Positions 9,148 to 16,214 of a stretch of 64,000 bases of DNA are shown piece by piece. Below the pieces are notes generated by a model. The model was not told where the DNA came from. It saw only the letters and a program-made list of their open reading frames with translations, and did not search any database. The DNA comes from Xylanibacter ruminicola (GTDB lineage Bacteria > Bacteroidota > Bacteroidia > Bacteroidales > Bacteroidaceae), in the NCBI RefSeq assembly GCF_900142525.1, contig NZ_FRBD01000010.1, forward strand, positions 1-64,000. Reading direction: 5' to 3'. The position numbers were made by a program, and so were the translations under genes. How positions within the stretch are numbered: the first letter of the stretch is position 1; the number at the start of each line of letters is the position of its first letter.

Positions 9148-11052
9148 ATGAAGAAGTTGCTTGCCATCGTATTGTCATTATGTTATTGCTACTTGGCAAT
9201 GGCACAAGTCGGTACATGGCGCAACTTTCTAGCATATCATTACATACAGAGTATCTGCAAAGCTGGAGATGAATTATTCGTCTTAGCATCTAACGACCTT
9301 TATCAGTATAATCTGAATGACCAGAGTATCACTACCTACGATAAAGTAAACGGACTATCAGATACACATATTACATATATAGCTTGGAATCAGAAAGCCA
9401 AACGACTGATAGCTATATATCAGAACTCAAACATCGACCTTATTGATACAGATGGTAACATCATCAATATCTCAGCCCTTTATAATAAGGCGATGACGGA
9501 AGATAAAACCATCACAAGTATTTCTATTGATGGTGTTTATGCTTATCTTACTACAAGTTTCGCTATTATTAAGGTAAACATGCAGAAAGCTGAGATAGCA
9601 GAGACATATACTAATAACAACCCTGAATATCCTAGAAATCTTACACCTTATCAGGATGATTATGATGCATACATCTCAACAGTATCGACACTAAATCCAG
9701 GAGGACCTGCTTATAATCGTTTCTACGAGTCGAAATTCATAAATGGTACACTCTATACCACAGGAGGATATTTCTTGCCTGCAATGCCTGATAATGCTAC
9801 TCCAGGAACCATCCAAGTATATGATGGTAACGATTGGATGATATACCAAGAACAAATAAGCGAGATTACAGGATATAGTTATATAGATATTTGTTGTGTA
9901 GATGCTGATCCAAATGACCCAGAACATGTATTTGCAGGAGGCAGATGCGGACTATATGAATTCCAGAATGGTAAACTTGTTACCTATTATAATAAGGATA
10001 ACAGCATACTGATGGGTGCCAACGACAGAGGTAATCAGTTAGGTAATGATTACGTGCTGGTATTAGGACTAAAGTTCGATGCCAAAGGCAATCTTTGGGT
10101 ACTGAATAGTCTGGGCGATGGTGTCAGTCTGTTAGAATATACAACTGATAAACAATGGATAAACCATCATAACACTAAACTTACTGATGACACTTCAATT
10201 ACAGTACCAGGATTATCAAAGATGGTAATAGATAGTCGTGGACTACTATGGTTTGTAAATAACAACTGGCAGAATCCAGCTGTATTCTGTTATGATATGA
10301 ATCATGACATACTGCTGAAATACGACCAGATAATTAATCAGGATGATGTAAAATACACAAGCTATGCCATCACAAGTATTACTGAAGATAAAGAAGGTAA
10401 TATGTGGGTAGGAACTGATGTTGGACCATTTATGATTCAGAAGTCAGAAATAGGTCAAAATAAAGTTACATTCTATCAAATTAAAGTTCCACGTAACGAT
10501 GGTACAAACTATGCTGATTATCTGCTGAATGGAGTAAGCATTAGTAGTATAGCAGTAGATGGTGGAAATCGTAAATGGTTTGGCACAAATGGTGCAGGCG
10601 TATTTCTTATTAGTGCAGATAATATAGTAGAAGAGGCAAACTTTACTACCGAAAACTCAAATCTTTTATATAATAACGTATCTTCTATCTCAATAAATAA
10701 TATGACAGGAGAAGTATTCTTTCTCTCAGATAACGGATTATGTTCGTACCAAAGTAATGCTGTAGATCCTGTCCAGGAAATGACAAAAGATAACATCCAT
10801 GTTTATCCAAACCCAGTTACCCCTGATTTTACAGGAATGGTAACTATTACAGGATTAAGCTATGATGCTGATGTTAAGATAACCACAGCCAATGGCGCTA
10901 TAGTAGCCGAAGGACGTAGTAATGGAGGAATGTTTAATTGGGATTGCTGTAATAAGCAAGGTAAACGTGTAGCAAGTGGCGTTTATATGGTTATCACAGC
11001 TACATCGAATGGTAAGAAAGGCACAGTAGCAAAAATTGCTGTAATCAAATAA
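9148..11052 (+). CDS. porZ: PorZ-like type IX secretion protein with beta-propeller and C-terminal sorting domain
   Basis: A 634-residue exported protein. A signal peptide (residues 1-19, cut before Gln) is followed by propeller blades: VGTWRNFLAYHY, SKVNGL-like YDKVNGLSDTHITYIAW, and later WVGTDVGPF and KWFGTNGAGVF, typical of two-component-regulator-type propellers. The last 80 residues are a T9SS sorting domain starting VYPNPV and ending in a Lys-rich beta strand. PorZ of Porphyromonas gingivalis has this order and sits on the surface in the complex that processes A-LPS-anchored cargo. The protein is shorter than P. gingivalis PorZ (about 776). Another propeller-type T9SS cargo protein is the main alternative. 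Third gene of the leuS operon, starting 1 nt after the previous stop. Confidence 0.72.
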   Translation: MKKLLAIVLSLCYCYLAMAQVGTWRNFLAYHYIQSICKAGDELFVLASNDLYQYNLNDQSITTYDKVNGLSDTHITYIAWNQKAKRLIAIYQNSNIDLIDTDGNIINISALYNKAMTEDKTITSISIDGVYAYLTTSFAIIKVNMQKAEIAETYTNNNPEYPRNLTPYQDDYDAYISTVSTLNPGGPAYNRFYESKFINGTLYTTGGYFLPAMPDNATPGTIQVYDGNDWMIYQEQISEITGYSYIDICCVDADPNDPEHVFAGGRCGLYEFQNGKLVTYYNKDNSILMGANDRGNQLGNDYVLVLGLKFDAKGNLWVLNSLGDGVSLLEYTTDKQWINHHNTKLTDDTSITVPGLSKMVIDSRGLLWFVNNNWQNPAVFCYDMNHDILLKYDQIINQDDVKYTSYAITSITEDKEGNMWVGTDVGPFMIQKSEIGQNKVTFYQIKVPRNDGTNYADYLLNGVSISSIAVDGGNRKWFGTNGAGVFLISADNIVEEANFTTENSNLLYNNVSSISINNMTGEVFFLSDNGLCSYQSNAVDPVQEMTKDNIHVYPNPVTPDFTGMVTITGLSYDADVKITTANGAIVAEGRSNGGMFNWDCCNKQGKRVASGVYMVITATSNGKKGTVAKIAVIK

Positions 11053-11066
11053 GTTATCTTAATCAT

Positions 11067-11137
11067 ACCCCCTCTAACTCCCCCTACTCAGGGGGGAGAA
11101 CAATATTCCCCTCCTGAGTAGGAGGGGATAGGGGTGG
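11067..11137. repeat. Pair of facing G/C-rich inverted repeats; probable bidirectional terminator
   Basis: Two related arms, 11067-11098 and 11108-11137, are inverted copies of one another. Each arm is also a hairpin by itself (for example CCCCTCCT/AGGAGGGG at 11108-11127). They lie between convergent porZ and nadA. The same C/G palindrome type recurs at 36729, 41471, 54791 and 63745. Confidence 0.75.
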
Positions 11138-11153
11138 TCTGATCAAGCAATTA

Positions 11154-12101
11154 TTACGATAACTCCAGCATTCTATTAATTGGCTTAACTGCTTCTTTCG
11201 CTATCTCAGGATCAATTTCAATCTGAGGACTCATATTCTTCAAACAGTTATAAACCTTCTCGAGTGTATTCAACTTCATATAATTGCACTCGTTACAACT
11301 GCATTCAAGTCCACTCTCGCTTATTTCTGGTGGCACAGGGATAAATTCCTTATCAGGACAGGTTCTCTGCATCTCGTGCAGTATTCCAGCCTCTGTAGCC
11401 ACAATAAACTGCTTCTTATCGCTCTGCTGTGCATAGTTAAGCATCGTAGCAGTACTTCCCTTAACTTCAGCAGCAGCCAATACTGGTGCCTTACACTCTA
11501 AGTGAGCCATCACTACAGCATCAGGATACTGAGCCTTAAGCTCCAGAATCTTTGAAACAGAGAAACGCTCATGAACATGACATCCACCATTCCAAAGCAA
11601 CATCTGTCGGCCTGTTACCTCATTAATATAGTTTCCAAGATTATAGTCAGGACCAAAGATTAGTTTAGCATCCTTTGGTAACTGATCAACAACCTTCTTT
11701 GCATTTCCACTTGTAACTACTACATCAGTAAGTGCCTTAACAGCTGCTGTAGTGTTTACGTAACTGATAACCTGATAGCCTGGATGCTCATCCTTAAACT
11801 TCTTCAAGTCTTCAGCCTTACAACTATCAGCCAGCGAACATCCGGCTTCAGTATCAGGACAAAGAACAATCTTATCTGGTGATAACAACTTACAGGTCTC
11901 AGCCATAAAATGTACACCACACATTACCATAACTTTCGCATCAGTCTCTGCAGCCTTACGTGCTAAAGCTAATGAATCACCCACAAAATCGGCGATATCC
12001 TGAATATCACCTATCGTATAATAGTGAGCCAGGATTATTGCACCTTTCTCATCACACATTCTACGAATTTCAGATTTCAGCTCCTCAGTTGTCAACATCA
12101 T
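11154..12101 (-). CDS. nadA: Quinolinate synthase
   Basis: Condenses iminoaspartate with dihydroxyacetone phosphate to quinolinate, an early NAD synthesis step, using an oxygen-sensitive [4Fe-4S] cluster. The 315-residue protein has the three-fold NadA repeat. Likely cluster cysteines are C88 (TEAGCSLADS), C174 (NGGCHVHERF) and one of the three in ECSCNEC (267-272). AHYYTIGDIQDIADFVGDS near the N-terminus is the conserved first-domain signature. Length matches the short NadA class. The start is the first of two adjacent ATGs (12101 or 12098). nadB and nadC are not nearby; nadD is 20 kb away. A -7 box at 12307-12314 would give a long leader through the DnaA-box region. Confidence 0.95.
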   Translation of the reverse strand: MMLTTEELKSEIRRMCDEKGAIILAHYYTIGDIQDIADFVGDSLALARKAAETDAKVMVMCGVHFMAETCKLLSPDKIVLCPDTEAGCSLADSCKAEDLKKFKDEHPGYQVISYVNTTAAVKALTDVVVTSGNAKKVVDQLPKDAKLIFGPDYNLGNYINEVTGRQMLLWNGGCHVHERFSVSKILELKAQYPDAVVMAHLECKAPVLAAAEVKGSTATMLNYAQQSDKKQFIVATEAGILHEMQRTCPDKEFIPVPPEISESGLECSCNECNYMKLNTLEKVYNCLKNMSPQIEIDPEIAKEAVKPINRMLELS

Positions 12102-12306
12102 ATAATATTTTATTTTTCTTTTTTCTTTTATTTAAAAAATAGAATAAGTAGTATGATATGCCGTGTATATCTTGATAACTTTTTGATGATTTTCTTGCGT
12201 ATTTACTTATCCAAGTCTAATTATGACTTTTGAACATATACTGCTAATTCTTTCTCATTGATAATGAACCACTAAGCATATTTATCCACAATTTCCAATT
12301 TTGGTG

Positions 12307-12314
12307 CAAAATTA
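12307..12314 (-). promoter_or_regulatory. Possible nadA -7 box (TAATTTTG)
   Basis: Minus-strand TAATTTTGC with CAAA complement at 12337-12340 resembles a -33/-7 pair, about 205 nt before the nadA start. The long leader lowers confidence. Confidence 0.35.
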
Positions 12315-12471
12315 ATAAGTTTATATTATTTTTAGGCAAAAAGTTGTGGAAATCTGCATTTTTTTAGTGTAATAACTATGTTGATAACCACATTCATAAC
12401 TATAGGCGGGATAATTGCAAAGTTATTAATAGCGTTTTCCACACACTTATCAACAGGTTTTTCCACAATTA

Positions 12472-12503
12472 TTTGGTAGTTTGTTTTCTATGTATTAATT
12501 TTG
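12472..12503 (+). promoter_or_regulatory. Promoter of the SpoU methyltransferase gene
   Basis: TTTG at 12472-12475 and TAATTTTG at 12496-12503, spaced 20 bp, just before the ATG at 12512. It excludes the earlier in-frame ATG-like start at 12473 that overlaps the -33 element. Confidence 0.7.
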
Positions 12504-12511
12504 CAGGCAGA

Positions 12512-13042
12512 ATGAAGAAGTTACGTACTATTGAAATGGAGCGCCTCTCAGTTGAGGAGTTCAAAGAAGCAAAGAAAACACCACTGGTTGTGGTGATGGA
12601 TGATGTGAGATCGATGCACAACGTGGGTAGCGTTTTCCGTACTGGCGATGCGTTTCGTATCGAGGCAGTATATCTTTGTGGTATAACCAGCACACCTCCA
12701 AGTGCTGAGATTCATAAAACAGCTCTTGGCGCAGAAGATAGTGTTAACTGGAAATATTTCGATACTGCCCTCGAAGCTGTTGAGTCTTTGAGGGCCGATG
12801 GCTATGAGGTTTATTCTGTTGAACAAGCTCATGGCTCTACAATGCTTCAGGACTTTACACCTATTCATAATAAGAAGTATGCTTTAGTGATGGGTAATGA
12901 AGTAAAAGGTGTTCATCAGGAAGTAATCGATGCTTCTGACGGATGTTTGGAAATTCCACAGTTTGGTACCAAACACTCTATGAACGTATCAGTTACAGCA
13001 GGTATCATCATCTGGCATTTTGCTAAAAATTTGATTCTCTGA
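12512..13042 (+). CDS. SpoU/TrmH-family tRNA/rRNA 2'-O-methyltransferase
   Basis: A 176-residue SPOUT methyltransferase that would methylate a ribose 2'-OH in tRNA or rRNA using S-adenosylmethionine. Motif 1 is MHNVGSVFRTGDAF near residue 32, with the catalytic Arg; motif 2 is ALVMGNEVKGV; motif 3 is CLEIPQFGTKHSMNVSVTAG near the C-terminus, forming the knotted cofactor site. It lacks the N-terminal substrate-binding domain of RlmB/TsnR, so it is a minimal catalytic domain like TrmL or a short TrmH; the target base is not predictable. The start is set by the promoter at 12472-12503. It begins immediately beyond the candidate origin. Confidence 0.88.
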   Translation: MKKLRTIEMERLSVEEFKEAKKTPLVVVMDDVRSMHNVGSVFRTGDAFRIEAVYLCGITSTPPSAEIHKTALGAEDSVNWKYFDTALEAVESLRADGYEVYSVEQAHGSTMLQDFTPIHNKKYALVMGNEVKGVHQEVIDASDGCLEIPQFGTKHSMNVSVTAGIIIWHFAKNLIL

Positions 13043-13061
13043 AAAAAATCTCGCCTTTGAT

Positions 13062-13096
13062 GTCACAAATAAACCTTTTGTGCGTATATAGGGTAA
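13062..13096 (+). promoter_or_regulatory. Probable ECF-type promoter of the sigma gene
   Basis: The leader lacks TAnnTTTG. It has TGTCAC, AAACC and then GTGCGTATATAGGG within 35 bp before the ATG at 13115. A related GTCTATAA sits before the other sigma gene at 50277. Autoregulation is inferred. Confidence 0.35.
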
Positions 13097-13114
13097 AAGC
13101 AATAAGCAAAAGGA

Positions 13115-13792
13115 ATGACAACAGAGGAGTTTCAACAACAAGCAGAAGAGCTTAGAATCAAGTTGGTTAGTGTAGCTCATAAATATTTGGGTAATACTAA
13201 CGAGGCTGAAGACATCGCACAAGATGCGATGATAAAACTCTGGCTGATGCGCGAACAACTGACATTACCTATTATTGGTATGGCCAGCATTGTGACACGC
13301 AACCTCTGTATCGATGCTTTGCGAAAGCATCACAAAACTATCGACATATCACAACTTCCTGACGAAGAAGACTTTAGTGACGATGGTGAGCAGATAGAAC
13401 AGATGCTGAAAGTTATCGACTCGCTGCCATCCACACAGAGAGCTATTCTCCGTATGCGACATCTGCAAGGAATGGAGATGCGCGAGATAGCCTTAGTGTT
13501 AGGGTCAACAGAAGTCGCTGTAAGAAAGACGTTGAGCAGAGCACGAAAGATGGTAAAAAATCGATTGATAGCAATCATGGCAGTAGCTTGCGTTATCATA
13601 GGTATTTCGATGACTACAGTACATTTTGTCAAACTCAATACCAACGATGAATGTGTGGCTTATGTATACGGAAAGAAATATACAGACCAACAGACGGTTA
13701 TGGCCGAGATGAGGCGATCGATGGGAGAGATAGTTGAAGATAATACTCAAGACGAGATAGAACAACAGTTGAACGATTTATTCAGAAATTAA
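13115..13792 (+). CDS. ECF-like sigma factor with C-terminal transmembrane segment
   Basis: Residues 1-150 are a sigma-70 family factor: region 2 contains NEAEDIAQDAMIKLW (about 32-46), and region 4 contains LPSTQRAILRMRHLQGMEM then a helix-turn-helix (EIALVLGSTEVAVRKTLSRAR). Right after region 4 the frame runs into a hydrophobic segment at about 151-172 (LIAIMAVACVIIGIS) and a 50-residue acidic tail (CVAYVYGKKYTDQQ and so on). Soluble ECF factors normally stop after region 4, so this looks like a sigma factor joined to a small membrane protein. An A-run at 13554-13559 lies at the junction and an ATG at 13550 could start the second part. It heads an operon with two secreted proteins, spaced 7 and 13 nt. 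Confidence 0.8.
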   Translation: MTTEEFQQQAEELRIKLVSVAHKYLGNTNEAEDIAQDAMIKLWLMREQLTLPIIGMASIVTRNLCIDALRKHHKTIDISQLPDEEDFSDDGEQIEQMLKVIDSLPSTQRAILRMRHLQGMEMREIALVLGSTEVAVRKTLSRARKMVKNRLIAIMAVACVIIGISMTTVHFVKLNTNDECVAYVYGKKYTDQQTVMAEMRRSMGEIVEDNTQDEIEQQLNDLFRN

Positions 13793-13799
13793 AAGCGAT

Positions 13800-14246
13800 A
13801 TGAAAAAGATGCTTATAATTATCATTACGTGGCTTTTGACTATTGCCACAACCCAGGCCCAAAGTGGACTGAGCGTGTCGCCACTCTTCGAGGGAAAGAT
13901 TATTCCTACCCAGAGAATGGTCGAAACGCGAGTAAAGGGTAAGATGCTTACAAAGTATCAGCTTACCTTATTCCGTAGTGTGCGATTCAAGGCTAACAAT
14001 AAGCAGGAGATAAATCGTGTTCATGATATGATTGAGCAGGATAAGAAGAAAAATCCTGGTATTACATATACTGAAAACTATTCAAGTGAGAAAAGTCGTT
14101 CTAAGGAAACGCTGATGCTTCAACTTCCCAAGCAGGGCAATCAGAATCGTTTTCTGTGCTACAAGCGCAACAACGAAGATGTAACGGTAATCTATATGGA
14201 AGGTACACTCAATTCACTGGATACATTACGAGAATTAATTAAATAA
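13800..14246 (+). CDS. Small secreted protein of unknown function
   Basis: A 148-residue protein with a signal peptide (MKKMLIIIITWLLTIATTQA, cut before Gln). The mature part starts with LSVSPLFEGKIIP, followed by a basic region and a mixed alpha/beta domain ending LDTLRELIK. No enzyme motif is visible. Similar small exported proteins follow ECF sigma factors in other Bacteroidales, but the family's role is not known to me. It starts 7 nt after the sigma gene, so it is very probably in the same transcript and may be a target or sensor of that factor. Confidence 0.7.
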   Translation: MKKMLIIIITWLLTIATTQAQSGLSVSPLFEGKIIPTQRMVETRVKGKMLTKYQLTLFRSVRFKANNKQEINRVHDMIEQDKKKNPGITYTENYSSEKSRSKETLMLQLPKQGNQNRFLCYKRNNEDVTVIYMEGTLNSLDTLRELIK

Positions 14247-14259
14247 AAGGTATTACGAT

Positions 14260-15144
14260 ATGAAAAAACTATTCTTTATCATGCTCTTGGCTGTATCAGC
14301 CACAGCAAATGCAGCGAATAATGCTGACAATGACACCCTTACCATTCTGAAACCCAAAAAGGTGCGTATTATTTCAGGCGACTCCATCCAGAAAATCAAA
14401 GTATATGGTCGAGAGGGCGAAGATAATTATACCTACGAGAGTAAGATCCTGTTGGTAGATTCTAACTACGTCAGTCAGGAGAGTATCAATAAGGATACCT
14501 GGAATTTCGACTTTGTAAAAAAACGTAGTGCAGGTACAGGTTTCCCTTTGAAGCAAAACTCATCAAGTACTCGCTTGGCAGTAGGTCTTTGTTATGGTGC
14601 CAATTCTAAATATAATAGTTCTCAATCAGTAGGTAGTTCATGGGAGATTATGTGGACTATCGTGGAATGGGAGAAATTTAATTATGGGCAGCATAACGGA
14701 TATTCTATTGGCTTTGGTGTAGATTGGCGTAATTTCCGCATAGACGGTCGTCAGTATTTTTATAAGGCAGATGACGGATTGCTCTCTGAACAGACTTATC
14801 CTGCAGGTTATGAGCCAAACTTCTCTCGTATCAAGGTGTTTAGTCTGCAGATACCTATTATGTGGAAATATCGCACCAAACATATTAACTTCGGATTAGG
14901 ACCTGTCATCAACTTTAATACCTATGCTAGTATCAAGAATAAGTATCGTGATGCTGAAGGTAGGGAGAACAAGGATGTGTATAAGCAGATTCACCAGCGT
15001 CCTATAACGGTTGATATTATGGGCGAAATCAGTATCCATAACTGGGTTAGCATCTATGGTAAGTTCTCTCCTATGACCATCCTTAACTCAACGTATGGCG
15101 AAAGTATCAACTTCCAGCCGGTTTCATTCGGAGTTTATTTCTAG
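14260..15144 (+). CDS. Secreted, probable outer-membrane beta-barrel protein
   Basis: A 294-residue protein with a signal peptide ending at about 19 (TANA, then Ala). Residues 20-90 form a soluble part (KVRIISGDSIQKIKVYG). From about 105 there are alternating short strands (RLAVGLCYGANSKY, YSIGFGVDWRNFRI, INFGLGPVINFNTY, WVSIYGKFSPM), and the chain ends VSFGVYF with the terminal Phe typical of outer-membrane barrels. About eight strands can be drawn. Third gene of the sigma operon, ended by the strong hairpin at 15150. Function unknown; a membrane-stress target of the sigma factor is a plausible guess. Confidence 0.65.
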   Translation: MKKLFFIMLLAVSATANAANNADNDTLTILKPKKVRIISGDSIQKIKVYGREGEDNYTYESKILLVDSNYVSQESINKDTWNFDFVKKRSAGTGFPLKQNSSSTRLAVGLCYGANSKYNSSQSVGSSWEIMWTIVEWEKFNYGQHNGYSIGFGVDWRNFRIDGRQYFYKADDGLLSEQTYPAGYEPNFSRIKVFSLQIPIMWKYRTKHINFGLGPVINFNTYASIKNKYRDAEGRENKDVYKQIHQRPITVDIMGEISIHNWVSIYGKFSPMTILNSTYGESINFQPVSFGVYF

Positions 15145-15149
15145 TAATT

Positions 15150-15191
15150 ATTAGTATTAGTCACCATCGCGTGGCTAATACTAATGCTTTT
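15150..15191 (+). terminator. Strong terminator of the sigma-factor operon
   Basis: A 15-bp stem with one G-T pair (15150-15164 with 15171-15185), 6-nt loop, then CTTTT. It starts 6 nt after the stop of the last gene. Confidence 0.85.
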
Positions 15192-15267
15192 ATGGTACAA
15201 TAACTAAGGCTAGCAAGTACAGTAGTTAAGGATAATAGGTACAGAAGCGTAGCTTTTCCATCGTTCG

Positions 15268-15326
15268 CCTATACGCAAACGACGGTTTCCCTATACGCAA
15301 ACGATTGGTCGCCTATACCCAAATTG
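15268..15326. repeat. Three direct repeats with exact 22-bp period
   Basis: CCTATACGCAAACGA starts at 15268 and 15290, and a third, diverged copy (CCTATACCCAAATTG) starts at 15312. The period is exactly 22 bp, about two helical turns. The opposite strand reads GCGTATAGG, related to the GCGTATATAGGG seen before the sigma gene at 13082. Could be binding sites in the 293-bp gap between operons. Confidence 0.6.
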
Positions 15327-15372
15327 AAACGTTTTCCAGTACTTACTTTTTCTCTTAAAATACTATTAAATA

Positions 15373-15404
15373 TTTGGTTTTGAGATTATAAATACCTACC
15401 TTTG
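15373..15404 (+). promoter_or_regulatory. Promoter of the 15438 gene
   Basis: TTTG at 15373-15376 and TACCTTTG at 15397-15404, 20 bp apart; full consensus, ATG 34 nt downstream. Confidence 0.75.
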
Positions 15405-15437
15405 CAGGCGTTTTGGATTTTATAAACCAATTATAGT

Positions 15438-16088
15438 ATGAATTATTTAAAAGCATTATTGATCGTATTCCTTGCTGTTACGCAGACTGCAACAGCACAA
15501 AATGAGAAAGTCATAAAAAACTTTTGGCACGCCAAGGTTTGGATGAAAGACGGGACTACTGACAGTGGATACATTGAGAATGGTCACAAAACCGTATGTG
15601 TCTACGATGAAACCGTTGTGTTGAATAATCTGGATAAGTTATTCAGTAAAAACAGAAAACACTACACTAAAGATATTGATAGTATGTATATATGGATTGA
15701 TACAGAACCTGATGATATACTAGTCAGTCACTCTGTTCCTATAAAATATTATTATGGCAATGAGACTCCTATGGAGTTTGGCTATCCAAGTATGTGCTAT
15801 GTATTTTATCAAAGTAAGAATGTCACTATCTATCAGGGTTGGGATTTGACGTTAGGTGATTTCTACTTATATAAGACCCCTGATATGGAGTATGCTAAAG
15901 CACTTTTCAGGGAGGGGAAAAAACTAACAGACAAACGCAGGGCAACGCTTTGTGATGAGTTCAAGGATTATTCAACCATCAAGAACTATGTTAAATCCAT
16001 TCATAAGGACAAGTTAAAAGACGATCCTTTCTCATTTTTCTTAGTCATTGACAAAGCTTTGGAATCTAGAAAGAATAATCAAAGATAA
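15438..16088 (+). CDS. Secreted protein of unknown function
   Basis: A 216-residue protein with a signal peptide (MNYLKALLIVFLAVTQTATA, cut before Gln). The mature part begins with a small domain (FWHAKVWMKDGTTDSGYIEN) and has a Tyr-rich middle, then a basic helix-rich C-terminus (LTDKRRATLCDEFKDY). I do not recognise a family motif. It is monocistronic, with its own consensus promoter and a hairpin terminator 50 nt after the stop. Exported hypothetical protein; location periplasm or outer membrane. Confidence 0.65.
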   Translation: MNYLKALLIVFLAVTQTATAQNEKVIKNFWHAKVWMKDGTTDSGYIENGHKTVCVYDETVVLNNLDKLFSKNRKHYTKDIDSMYIWIDTEPDDILVSHSVPIKYYYGNETPMEFGYPSMCYVFYQSKNVTIYQGWDLTLGDFYLYKTPDMEYAKALFREGKKLTDKRRATLCDEFKDYSTIKNYVKSIHKDKLKDDPFSFFLVIDKALESRKNNQR

Positions 16089-16137
16089 ATTAGAATTCAA
16101 TGCTAAAATATTTAAAGGCAATACCAAGAAGAAAAGA

Positions 16138-16172
16138 AATCTCACAGATATTTTGTATTCTGTGGGATTTTT
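16138..16172 (+). terminator. Terminator between the 15438 gene and metG
   Basis: An 11-bp stem with one G-T pair (16138-16148 with 16159-16169) is followed by TTTTT. The metG -7 box lies only 3 nt further on. Confidence 0.75.
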
Positions 16173-16174
16173 AG

Positions 16175-16182
16175 TAATTTTG
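16175..16182 (+). promoter_or_regulatory. -7 box (TAATTTTG) for metG
   Basis: TAATTTTGCACCC, 33 nt before the metG ATG at 16215, overlapping the end of the upstream terminator. Confidence 0.65.
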
Positions 16183-16214
16183 CACCCAAATAAATAAATA
16201 CGTATTTAAGACAG

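Larger units (their letters stand above)
12102..12511. other. Gene-free AT-rich region with clustered DnaA-box-like sequences (candidate oriC)
   Basis: No gene is seen. Box matches to TTATCCACA: 12282-12290 (9/9, plus), 12379-12387 (8/9, minus), 12435-12443 (8/9), 12447-12455 (8/9) and 12459-12467 (8/9), all plus; weaker 7/9 ones at 12208-12216 and 12344-12352. The last three strong boxes start exactly 12 bp apart. A very AT-rich stretch at 12306-12335 could be the unwinding element. Origins of this group need not lie beside dnaA. The layout supports an origin, or at least a DnaA-titration/regulation site; skew analysis would decide. Confidence 0.55.

Noticed and set aside
13043-13114. Riboswitch or attenuator before the sigma gene
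   Set aside because: The gap is only 72 bp and shows no stable hairpin; an ECF-type promoter is the simpler reading.
15268-15326. Possible CRISPR array
   Set aside because: Only three copies, 22-bp period with no room for 30-bp spacers, and no cas genes in the window.
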